Source: Melioribacteraceae bacterium (GTDB lineage Bacteria; Bacteroidota; Ignavibacteria; Ignavibacteriales; Melioribacteraceae). Taken from it: 51,060 nt of DNA. A program made the translations under genes and the position numbers. The notes under the pieces are model-generated. The model saw nothing but the letters and a program-made list of their open reading frames with translations, did not search any database and was not told where the DNA came from. Below are positions 44,264 through 51,060 of this stretch, piece after piece. Numbering within the stretch: position 1 is the first letter of the stretch; each line of letters begins with the position of its first letter. Location: positions 1 to 51,060 of the forward strand of contig JALSTB010000099.1 of the NCBI GenBank assembly GCA_026983955.1, given 5' to 3'.

Positions 44264-46939
44264 TCAGAAGTTTACATCAAGCCCGATTTGCACCTGCCTC
44301 GGCGGAGCATAATGCCACGGGCGGGTTAAATATTCTTTAACCGTATTCGGTCTGTTCGGATCGGGTCCCACATTTTGAGCTTCCGTTGTAAAATCCGGTT
44401 TACCCGTATCGGTAAAAACGTTCACAACTGTTTTGTTATCAAGAAGATTAAACACCCGCAAGAATGCTGTGAATCTTATTTCGCTTATGTTAAAATCGTA
44501 GTTAAATTTCCAATCCAAATTAAATTGATTCGGCTTCCTAAACGTATTTTTAGTAAAGCCCGAAGTTATTCCCCTATCGGCTGTAAATTGTGTAACCGAA
44601 GGTGTATACGGAAGTCCCGTTCCATACCGGGCAATTAAACTGGTACCCCAATTGTTTCCGCCCACATAAAGAGAGGCGTTCAACAGATGCCGCTGGTCCC
44701 AATCCAACGGAATCAAGTAAAGCGTAGGCTCGTTGTTACCGAGTTGAGCAAAAAATTCTTCTTCCGGGGTGGAGTTGCTCCCTTCCGCAAATTGAAAAGT
44801 ATAATTAAGGTCGAATGCCCAGTTGTTAGTAAACCGTTTGTTTAGATTAAGAGTAATTCCTTTAACATTTGCATAATCTTTATTGGTATATATCGAATAT
44901 GCAACACCGTTCCTTGTTTCGATAAAAGGACCGGCGGTAACCCAATCTCTAATGTCACGGTAGAACATAGTAACATCAACAAGGAAATCATTGCCGAATT
45001 GCTGTCTTAATCCCAATTCATACATGACGGTTTTTTGCGGTTCGATATCGGGATTTCCAAACGGTCCGTAAGGTCCGCCTGTGGTAGGAACTTTGTACGT
45101 TCCTTTGTTAAACAAATATAAAAAAGGAGGTACTTGTAAAAAGTGTCCGTAAGAAAAATGAATAACTCCGCTTGCCGAAATCGGATAGGCAATACCGAAC
45201 CTTGGACCCAACTGGAATTTAGGTTTCGCATTTTTGTAAAAATATTTTTCGCGTGCGGCAAGTGAAAGTGAATCCAGGCCGGGTCGCAAGGGTGCATAAA
45301 TATTGGGGTCGGAAGGATCGGCCAAAATCTTTCCGCGCGAATTGAAATAATCGAACCTCAAACCGATATTTATGATTACATCTTCATATTCTATTTTATC
45401 TTGAATGTATGCTGAAGCTTCAACAGGCTCGTTTTCATATTTATCCCTGTTAAGCGAAGTAACATCCGGAATGGCGGGTTCGAAAGGTTCAACCGGAATA
45501 CCGTTGATTTTCTTCGGTTCCAAATTGTAATCGTCAAATTTCAATTTATGGGTTTTGAACACACCGCCGAATTTGACAAGATGGTGTTCGCTTACCTGAC
45601 TAGTATAATCGAATTTTGCCAACAAAGTTTGGGTACGCCTGAAAAACCGGTGGTTGTTTGTACCCTTGCTTAAAAACGCATAGCTTACAGTCCGCAATGA
45701 ATCGGGGTGCAAGTATCTCGGATCGTGCGGATCGGGATAAAGGTACTCGTTAAATTCCCTGTTAAAGTATGATGCTTTTACAGTGTAAAAAGAATATTGT
45801 GAGTATGTGTGGGTAATTGTTAAAGTTGTTGTGTAACTTGTTGAGAATTTATTTACATCTCCATCGGGATTCAGTTTAAAAGCATGGTTGTAATCTTTAA
45901 ATTTCGAATCGGAAAATAAACCTTCCAAGTTAATTTTTAAAGACTTAAAAGGATAAATGCTTAAATTAGCCAACCCGATAATCCTCCGGTCAAAATCCAT
46001 TGGAACGAATTTCCCGTCACCCGGAGCTCCCGTTGGAGTGAATTTTCGAATTCCGTAGAGATAACCGTCGTTATAAACATAACGGGCATTCAAGAAGAAG
46101 TTGAATTTATTACCGGGTAAAACCGGACCGCTTAAACTTCCTTGAAAGTTATAATTTGCAAGTGGATTGATTTGGTCGACACCTGGAAAAATACCGGTAT
46201 GATTGCTAACGTAATCGCTGGAATAAATTTTTACATTTCCGTGAAATTGGCTTCCCCCTTCCTTCGTAACGGTATTGATAATTCCGGACATAGCATCACC
46301 GTATTCGGCATTAAAAGTTCCGCTTATAACTTGCAATTCTTGCACGGCACTGTTATCTATTTCAATACCTCGGCTTTTATCGTATGAATCGGTGACGGAA
46401 ATCCCGTTAACTTGATAGGCAATTTCGGAAGTTCTACCTCCGCGAATATGAAAATCGCCACCAGCACCACGCGTAACCCCGGCTTGCAATTGGATCAAGT
46501 CATCCAATTCGGTTACAGGCAAGTTTTCAATCTGTTCCGAAGAAACCGACGCTTGGCTCGACGTTATATCTTTTTGAAGTCCGCTTTGTTCAGCTTCCAC
46601 CACCACTTCATTTAATTCAACGGCCGTTTCTTCAAGTTCTATATCAAGCTTTGTGGTCAAGTCAATTGATATTATAACATCCTTGATAATTTTGGTTTGA
46701 TATCCTACGTATTGCACTTTAACGGTGTACCTTCCGGGCGGAATATTCAGAATGACATATTTACCTTCAATATCGGTTGCTCCCCCCAATGAAGTGCCGA
46801 CAAGCGTTATGTTAACAAAAGGCAAACCTTCGCCTGTTTTTGCATCCGTAACTTTTCCCGCAAGCTTGCCGGTTGTGCCGGCTTTTAGAATTAAGAAAGG
46901 TAACATCGAAAAGATAATGAGCGGTAAAAATCTTTTCAT
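44264..46939 (-). CDS. TonB-dependent outer-membrane receptor with regulatory-like N-domain (cassette C)
   Basis: 891 residues. After a signal peptide (to 'LILKAG') come a carboxypeptidase-regulatory-like domain (about 22-110; 'VILNIPPGRYTVKVQYVGYQ'), a plug (about 115-220; 'DFHIRGGRTSEIAYQVNGI', 'AEYGDAMSGIINTVTKEGG') and a barrel ending 'RQVQIGLDVNF'. It is shorter than the other two receptors and less like them. The ATG follows the TAA of the foldase gene with no gap, and the AGGAG site lies within the last foldase codons, so the receptor's translation depends on its upstream neighbour. It is predicted to import or bind a large ligand together with the 1219-residue secreted protein encoded next. 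Confidence 0.92.
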   Translation of the reverse strand: MKRFLPLIIFSMLPFLILKAGTTGKLAGKVTDAKTGEGLPFVNITLVGTSLGGATDIEGKYVILNIPPGRYTVKVQYVGYQTKIIKDVIISIDLTTKLDIELEETAVELNEVVVEAEQSGLQKDITSSQASVSSEQIENLPVTELDDLIQLQAGVTRGAGGDFHIRGGRTSEIAYQVNGISVTDSYDKSRGIEIDNSAVQELQVISGTFNAEYGDAMSGIINTVTKEGGSQFHGNVKIYSSDYVSNHTGIFPGVDQINPLANYNFQGSLSGPVLPGNKFNFFLNARYVYNDGYLYGIRKFTPTGAPGDGKFVPMDFDRRIIGLANLSIYPFKSLKINLEGLFSDSKFKDYNHAFKLNPDGDVNKFSTSYTTTLTITHTYSQYSFYTVKASYFNREFNEYLYPDPHDPRYLHPDSLRTVSYAFLSKGTNNHRFFRRTQTLLAKFDYTSQVSEHHLVKFGGVFKTHKLKFDDYNLEPKKINGIPVEPFEPAIPDVTSLNRDKYENEPVEASAYIQDKIEYEDVIINIGLRFDYFNSRGKILADPSDPNIYAPLRPGLDSLSLAAREKYFYKNAKPKFQLGPRFGIAYPISASGVIHFSYGHFLQVPPFLYLFNKGTYKVPTTGGPYGPFGNPDIEPQKTVMYELGLRQQFGNDFLVDVTMFYRDIRDWVTAGPFIETRNGVAYSIYTNKDYANVKGITLNLNKRFTNNWAFDLNYTFQFAEGSNSTPEEEFFAQLGNNEPTLYLIPLDWDQRHLLNASLYVGGNNWGTSLIARYGTGLPYTPSVTQFTADRGITSGFTKNTFRKPNQFNLDWKFNYDFNISEIRFTAFLRVFNLLDNKTVVNVFTDTGKPDFTTEAQNVGPDPNRPNTVKEYLTRPWHYAPPRQVQIGLDVNF

Positions 46940-48628
46940 TTATTTCTCCTGAAATTTTATATTATTTTTCGTCCGGTTAGAATAAAGCGAAGTTACAACT
47001 ATATTGCCAAGTACCGGTTTGTTGATTTGAATGGAAATGTTTCCGGAAAGTTTTTTCAAATATTTTTCAAAGTATTCTTTGCGGTAAAAATATTTTGCCA
47101 ATATTTCCACTTCTTCTCTTACTTTATTATATGAAATCGGTTTGCTCTCTTCCCTTTCAATTACTTTATAAAGACCCCAACCGTTTTTTAATTTTACCGG
47201 TCCAATAATCTCACGGGGATTAGAAGACCAAAAAGTATTTTTTAATTTACCAAATTTATCCAATTTCACAAAGCCAACTTTTCCATTTTGCTCAGCTGTT
47301 TTTTTATTTATAGAATACCGCGCGGCAATATTCCCGAAATCTTCACCGCCGAGTATTAATTTGTGTAAAGAATCCGCCAGCAAACTGTCGTTTACTACAA
47401 TTTCTTGAATGTAAACTTTCCGGGAAGTTGAGAAAAAAGACAAATGTGATTGATAAAATTTGTAAAGAACGGAATCGGGCAAAGATATATTTTTTAATAC
47501 TTCAATCTGTTTCAACTTCATAAATAAATTCATTTTCATTTTGTTGAATTTTTGATTAACAATATCAAGCGTATCGTAGCCCTTACGGTGTGCAATTTGC
47601 AATAATGTATCTTGAAGATAAATTCCTTTAATCACGGTTTTAAGCGATTTTAAATCTTTTATTTTTTCTAGATGGTAAACGGGAATTTCTTGCAAACGGG
47701 ATTTTAAGGTACTGAACATAAATTTTTTGTTTCCGTAAGAAACACATAACAAGTTTTTATTTTTTTCGGAATTTGATTTTACAGAAAGCAAGGTATCTTT
47801 CAAAATCCCGCTCAGCATTTTTTTTAAGCATTTATCATTAAATTTAAATTTATCTAAGTTAATCAGACTTTCGATATATGCCCGCTCCGCCGGTCTTTTT
47901 TTATTGATGGCAACAGCTGCAATAATTTTCTTTTTTCTTGTTTGGTATTCATATTCGGTCAGCAAAGGGCGTTCAATTTTATCCTCCAATCTTATTATGC
48001 TATAACCGTTTTCAGTCTTTACCGGTTTTGAGATTTCACCGATTTGTAAATTAAATGCAGCGTTTTCAAATGCAGGATCCAAATCCCCCCAACTAAAATA
48101 CCCCAAATATCCACCGTTATTTTTTAAAAGGGAATCGGTGAAAACCTCTTTTGCAAGGCTTTCAAAAGAAATTCCTTTTTGTAACAAATCGTAAAGCCGG
48201 CCGGCTTGTTCTTTCGTTTTAGCATAAAGATGACTAACTGCAATTTTTTGGTTCATTCTCCGGAAAGCTTGGCGGGCTTCCTTATCGCTTACTTGAATTT
48301 TGGCGTACACTTCCTTGTCTTTAAGATAAGAAAGAACAGCCTGTTTACGTAACCAGTTTATTTCTTTTTTATAAGCGTCACTCCGAAAAATTTCAGAATT
48401 ATCAGCATAATGATAAGCCAAAATTTCATTAATCATATCTTGCAGAATCTTCATACGTACGTTGAACTTATCCGGCATTCCGGTTGCAAACAAATAATCT
48501 TCATATCTTTCTTTAAATTGATTTGCAAATATTCTGTATTTTCCCACTCGCGCAACAATTTTATTTTCCGGTTGTGTTTTACTTAAAATTGGAAGTATTA
48601 GAATTAATATTATTATTTTTTTTATCAT
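46940..48628 (-). CDS. Two-domain parvulin-type peptidyl-prolyl isomerase (SurA/PpiD-like foldase)
   Basis: 562 residues from the ATG at 48628; a TTG at 48640 would add four. An N-terminal hydrophobic signal (MIKKIIILILILPILSK) precedes a chaperone-like helical region (about 25-115). Two rotamase domains follow: one near 120-215 ('AVSHLYAKTKEQAGRLYDLL', 'GGYLGYFSWGDLDPAF') and one near 405-495 ('IQEIVVNDSLLADSL', 'GKVGFVKLDKF'). This layout is that of periplasmic SurA-type factors that escort outer-membrane proteins. The direct TAA-ATG junction with the TonB receptor gene suggests a foldase devoted to cassette C proteins. The C-terminus is basic and low in motifs. The spacer helices between the rotamase domains are longer than in E. 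coli SurA. Confidence 0.85.
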   Translation of the reverse strand: MIKKIIILILILPILSKTQPENKIVARVGKYRIFANQFKERYEDYLFATGMPDKFNVRMKILQDMINEILAYHYADNSEIFRSDAYKKEINWLRKQAVLSYLKDKEVYAKIQVSDKEARQAFRRMNQKIAVSHLYAKTKEQAGRLYDLLQKGISFESLAKEVFTDSLLKNNGGYLGYFSWGDLDPAFENAAFNLQIGEISKPVKTENGYSIIRLEDKIERPLLTEYEYQTRKKKIIAAVAINKKRPAERAYIESLINLDKFKFNDKCLKKMLSGILKDTLLSVKSNSEKNKNLLCVSYGNKKFMFSTLKSRLQEIPVYHLEKIKDLKSLKTVIKGIYLQDTLLQIAHRKGYDTLDIVNQKFNKMKMNLFMKLKQIEVLKNISLPDSVLYKFYQSHLSFFSTSRKVYIQEIVVNDSLLADSLHKLILGGEDFGNIAARYSINKKTAEQNGKVGFVKLDKFGKLKNTFWSSNPREIIGPVKLKNGWGLYKVIEREESKPISYNKVREEVEILAKYFYRKEYFEKYLKKLSGNISIQINKPVLGNIVVTSLYSNRTKNNIKFQEK

Positions 48629-48691
48629 ATTGACATTCAATAAACAAATAATTTTTTGTAACTTGCGTAAATAAATTTCAAATCAATTTAT

Positions 48692-48718
48692 CAAAAATAC
48701 ATTAGTTTCCGAAACTAA
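48692..48718 (-). promoter_or_regulatory. Candidate promoter and operator for the foldase-cassette C operon
   Basis: On the minus strand TATTTTTG (48699-48692) fits the TAnnTTTG element about 60 bases before the foldase ATG; the -33 box is only TTT. Just upstream lies a 17-base palindrome, TTAGTTTCCGAAACTAA (48702-48718), with perfect 8-base arms. It falls between the expected -7 and -33 boxes, the classic place for a repressor to bind. It is also 13 bases before the divergent rnhC gene. Confidence 0.45.
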
Positions 48719-48730
48719 AAAACATTCCCG

Positions 48731-49645
48731 ATGGATATTAAAAATAAAGCATTGGAAAAAATCAATCTTCTACATTCCACTTTGGAATCGGTTGGCAAAT
48801 ATAACCTTTCCGGAATAAGCGAAAAAAATTACAATTATGAATTTACCGTTTCGTCCTTATCGGGCAAAGATAAATTAAAAGTACTTGTCTATTTCGGTAA
48901 AAAAGGATTGCGCACGGTATTCCAAGGGAATAACACAACTCAACTTTACAAGGAAATTAATAGCTTGCTTACCGAAGAACCTTTTCTGGATTTTGCGGAG
49001 AATGAGTTAACCGAACCGGATGAATACATCGGCACAGACGAAACCGGTAAGGGCGATTTTTTCGGTCCTTTGGTGGTTGCTGCGGTTTATGTTAACAAAA
49101 ACTCACAGAGCATTTTGAGGGAAATGGGTGTGCGCGATAGCAAGGCTTTATCCGACAGCCGGATTCTGCAACTTGCCGGGAAAATCAGAGACCATTTCCC
49201 CGATAATTTTGAAATTGTTTTCATTTCGCCGTTAAAATATAATGAGCTTTACGATAAATTCGGCAATCTTAATAAATTATTGAATTGGGCTCATTCAAAA
49301 GCAGTGGGAAATTTATTAAAAAGGAAAAGATGCAGTGTTATCATTACGGATAAATTCAGTAAATCCGCTCTTGATATCAGTAATTTAAGAAAAAACGCAC
49401 ACATAGAATTTCACACTATTCCCAAAGCGGAAAAATACACGGCTGTTGCTGCTGCTTCAATATTGGCGCGCGAACAGATGGTCGATTGGTTCAAAAAAAT
49501 GGAAACGGATGGAATTGCCCTGCCCAAAGGTTCATCCAATAATATCGAAGGAAAAGCAAACGAAATAATTGCACGATACGGAAAGGAAAAGTTAAAAGAG
49601 GTTGCCAAATTACATTTTAAAACAACAAAAAAATTAAATGCTTAA
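48731..49645 (+). CDS. rnhC: Ribonuclease HIII
   Basis: 304 residues, the usual length. An N-terminal TBP-like substrate-binding domain (about 1-90) precedes the RNase H fold, which begins 'YIGTDETGKGDFFGPLVVAA' with catalytic D103 and E104. Further acidic sites are in 'VRDSKALSD' and 'IITDKFSKS' (D207), and the family block 'EKYTAVAAASILAR' is intact. The G-K-G-D-(F/Y)-F-G-P pattern separates HIII from RNase HII. The enzyme cuts RNA in RNA-DNA hybrids such as R-loops and primer remnants. It is cytosolic. It is transcribed away from the foldase operon and followed after 65 bases by the phosphofructokinase gene. Confidence 0.94.
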   Translation: MDIKNKALEKINLLHSTLESVGKYNLSGISEKNYNYEFTVSSLSGKDKLKVLVYFGKKGLRTVFQGNNTTQLYKEINSLLTEEPFLDFAENELTEPDEYIGTDETGKGDFFGPLVVAAVYVNKNSQSILREMGVRDSKALSDSRILQLAGKIRDHFPDNFEIVFISPLKYNELYDKFGNLNKLLNWAHSKAVGNLLKRKRCSVIITDKFSKSALDISNLRKNAHIEFHTIPKAEKYTAVAAASILAREQMVDWFKKMETDGIALPKGSSNNIEGKANEIIARYGKEKLKEVAKLHFKTTKKLNA

Positions 49646-49710
49646 TTTTGTAATTTGATTACAGCAAAACGGAATTTTACCGATAATTTACTTATAAAAC
49701 GGGGAAATTT

Positions 49711-50814
49711 ATGAAAAACAAAAGAATAAAAAGAGTTGGAATTTTAACCGGTGGTGGAGATTGCCCTGGATTGAATGCGGTAATCCGCGGAGTTGCAAAA
49801 CCCGCACATGATAACGGCTTGAGTGTTTTGGGCATTCAAGACGGTTTTGAGGGATTGGTAACCGGGAAAGCCATCGAGCTTTATAATAAAGACGTTTCGG
49901 GAATTTTGGCACAAGGCGGAAGTATTCTCGGGTCATCCAATAAAGGCGACCCGTTTCACTGGCCGGAAAAATTCGACGGTGAAATTAAAATTGTCGATCG
50001 CTCGGAGCAAGCTTTACGCAATTATGAAGCTTGGGATTTGGATGCATTGATTGCAATCGGTGGAGACGGAACGATGCACATTTCCAAAAAATTGAGCGAT
50101 ATGGGGATGAACATCGTCGGAGTTCCAAAAACCATTGACAACGATTTGGATGCAACAGATCAAACTTTCGGACACGATTCGGCAGTTTACGTTGTTACAA
50201 TGGCACTCGACCGTTTACATACGACTGCATCAACTCATCACCGGGTAATGGTAATCGAAGTGATGGGAAGATACGCCGGTTGGATTGCCCTTCACGGCGG
50301 CTTAGCAGGTGGTGCAGATATTATTCTCATCCCTGAAATCCCATTCGATTGGGAAGTGGTTTATGATAAAGTAATTCAACGTCACATGCGTGGAAAACGT
50401 TTCAGTATTGTTTGTGTTGCCGAAGGCGCCCGCCCGATTGACGGCGAACTGGTTGTTAGAGCTAAGGATATTAAACGCACCGATCCGATACAGCTTGGCG
50501 GTGTTGCCGAAGTTGTTGCAGAAAATATTACACGGAACACGGATTTGGAAACAAGATATACAATCTTAGGTCATTTGCAACGTGGCGGTAGTCCAACACC
50601 ATTCGACCGAATTTTATCGACGAAATTCGGCACGTACGCAATCAATCTTGCTATGAAGAAAAAATTCGGCAGAATGGTTGCTTTGAAGGGAAATGAAATC
50701 TCGAGTGTGAAAATTGAGGATGCTATTGCCAAACAGAAACTCGTCAAACCTACAGATCAAGCGGTTCAAGCCGCGGTAGCGGTTGGAGTAAGTTTCGGTA
50801 CCGAAAAATTATGA
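49711..50814 (+). CDS. pfkA: 6-phosphofructokinase, group III (G/K type)
   Basis: 367 residues. Glycolytic enzyme making fructose 1,6-bisphosphate. Signatures are 'GILTGGGDCPGLNAVIRG' (nucleotide-binding loop), 'AIGGDGT' (G120) and 'VPKTIDND' (K140, catalytic D143), followed by 'EVMGRYAGWIAL' and 'LGHLQRGGSPTPFDR'. In the family, Gly at the first position (E. coli G104) is associated with ATP and Asp with pyrophosphate. Lys in place of E. coli G124 is the mixed group III pattern seen, for example, in the ATP-dependent actinomycete enzyme. ATP use is therefore the likelier reading, but pyrophosphate activity cannot be excluded by sequence alone. A GGGGAAA stretch precedes the ATG. It is cytosolic. 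Confidence 0.93.
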   Translation: MKNKRIKRVGILTGGGDCPGLNAVIRGVAKPAHDNGLSVLGIQDGFEGLVTGKAIELYNKDVSGILAQGGSILGSSNKGDPFHWPEKFDGEIKIVDRSEQALRNYEAWDLDALIAIGGDGTMHISKKLSDMGMNIVGVPKTIDNDLDATDQTFGHDSAVYVVTMALDRLHTTASTHHRVMVIEVMGRYAGWIALHGGLAGGADIILIPEIPFDWEVVYDKVIQRHMRGKRFSIVCVAEGARPIDGELVVRAKDIKRTDPIQLGGVAEVVAENITRNTDLETRYTILGHLQRGGSPTPFDRILSTKFGTYAINLAMKKKFGRMVALKGNEISSVKIEDAIAKQKLVKPTDQAVQAAVAVGVSFGTEKL

Positions 50815-50821
50815 CAGACTC

Positions 50822-50852
50822 TTGATTTACAAGTAAAAAAATTTTATGTTTT
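50822..50852 (+). promoter_or_regulatory. Candidate promoter for tRNA-Asp
   Basis: TTG (50822-50824), a 20-base spacer and TATGTTTT (50845-50852) fit the TTG-N-TAnnTTTG consensus at all but the last base. The start would fall near 50860, leaving a leader of about 15 bases before the tRNA. Confidence 0.4.
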
Positions 50853-50874
50853 GGTTCGTTCTTTTTCAAGTCTT

Positions 50875-50949
50875 GGGGTCGTAGTTCAGTTTGGTTAGAA
50901 CGCCTGCCTGTCACGCAGGAGGTCGCGAGTTCGAGTCTCGTCGGCCCCG
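50875..50949 (+). tRNA. tRNA-Asp (anticodon GTC)
   Basis: A complete 75-base cloverleaf. The acceptor stem GGGGTCG pairs with CGGCCCC (50942-50948), with one G-T pair, and G is the discriminator. The anticodon stem CCTGC/GCAGG encloses the loop CTGTCAC with GTC. The T arm GCGAG/CTCGT carries TTCGAGT. CCA is not encoded. The next bases (CAATTA) recur after the degenerate copy downstream. Confidence 0.95.
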
Positions 50950-50968
50950 CAATTATGTTTTGAGGGAA

Positions 50969-51046
50969 ACGCAGGAGGTCGTCCCGACTCTCAAATCTAA
51001 ACTTTTTGTCCCTCGAGTCGGGAAGTCTCGCCGGTCCCCGCAATTA
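50969..51046 (+). repeat. Degenerate partial copy of the tRNA-Asp 3' half
   Basis: ACGCAGGAGGTCG (50969-50981) repeats the tRNA's 50913-50925. GTCTCG-CCGGTCCCCG-CAATTA (51025-51046) repeats the tRNA 3' end plus flank GTCTCG-TCGGCCCCG-CAATTA (50935-50955) with small changes. The T-arm part between them is replaced by other sequence containing a hairpin. There is no 5' half, so it cannot make a tRNA. It looks like a duplication remnant, for example a decayed attachment site or tRNA pseudogene. Confidence 0.65.
50982..51023 (+). repeat. Hairpin inserted in the degenerate tRNA copy
   Basis: TCCCGACTC (50982-50990) and GAGTCGGGA (51015-51023) form a perfect 9-base inverted repeat with a 24-base loop containing a TTTTT tract. 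It could act as a structured 3' trailer or weak terminator for the tRNA transcript. No T run follows the stem. Confidence 0.5.
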
Positions 51047-51060
51047 AATTTTAAGAAATC

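Noticed and set aside
50750-51043. 97-codon minus-strand frame containing 'GPTRLELATSCVTGRRSNQTELRP'
   Set aside because: This is the antisense of tRNA-Asp. The peptide is a well-known artefact annotated across tRNA genes.
1-51060. CRISPR array, insertion sequence, prophage or riboswitch
   Set aside because: No regularly spaced repeats, transposase or phage genes were seen, and gaps between genes are too short and featureless for a recognised riboswitch.

Overview
The window looks like chromosome of an FCB-group bacterium, most likely Ignavibacteria or a close relative (inference). The signs are many secreted proteins ending in Por/type IX secretion (T9SS) sorting domains with an N-Y-P-N-P-F-(N-P) start, three PorV/PorQ-type barrels, three TonB-dependent receptors (TBDRs) with carboxypeptidase-regulatory-like N-domains and no SusD, and promoter-like TTG-N19/20-TAnnTTTG boxes. 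Many genes carry a clear AGGAG ribosome-binding site, which is less usual in Bacteroidia. No IS element, prophage or CRISPR array was seen, and no gene-free stretch exceeds 300 bases.

1-3.6 kb (+): the 3' end of a large secreted protein, a PBP4-type D-Ala-D-Ala carboxypeptidase and an APC amino-acid permease. 3.6-9.2 kb (-): a YtcJ-like amidohydrolase, a LolA-fold protein and a 1022-residue sortilin/VPS10-like propeller protein. 9.2-11.8 kb (+): a T9SS-exported M23 peptidase and a secreted transglutaminase-like protein.

11.8-31.1 kb (-): two tandem, diverged copies of a three-gene cassette (TBDR, secreted protein with a V-P-N-P-Y C-domain, PorV-like barrel). These are followed by an IPT/TIG lipoprotein, two paralogous propeller proteins and, between the propellers, a GHL10 glycoside hydrolase-like protein. 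31.2-33.6 kb (-): a carbamoyltransferase, SxtJ and a 52-residue DUF5989 protein forming one small operon. 33.7-37.6 kb (+): a secreted GH13 amylase and a membrane-anchored SGNH hydrolase with TPRs.

37.6-48.6 kb (-): a third cassette. It is preceded by a translationally coupled two-domain parvulin foldase and followed by a secreted protein with four starch-binding-like repeats. 48.7-51 kb (+): housekeeping genes for RNase HIII, 6-phosphofructokinase and tRNA-Asp, then a degenerate duplicate of the tRNA 3' half.

Most of the window serves the cell surface. The repeated cassette is the best candidate for an undescribed system. I infer a TonB-powered outer-membrane channel working with a large T9SS-exported surface protein that is delivered or anchored by its own PorV paralogue, possibly a functional counterpart of SusCD. 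Calls rest on motif recognition by eye; no database search was possible.
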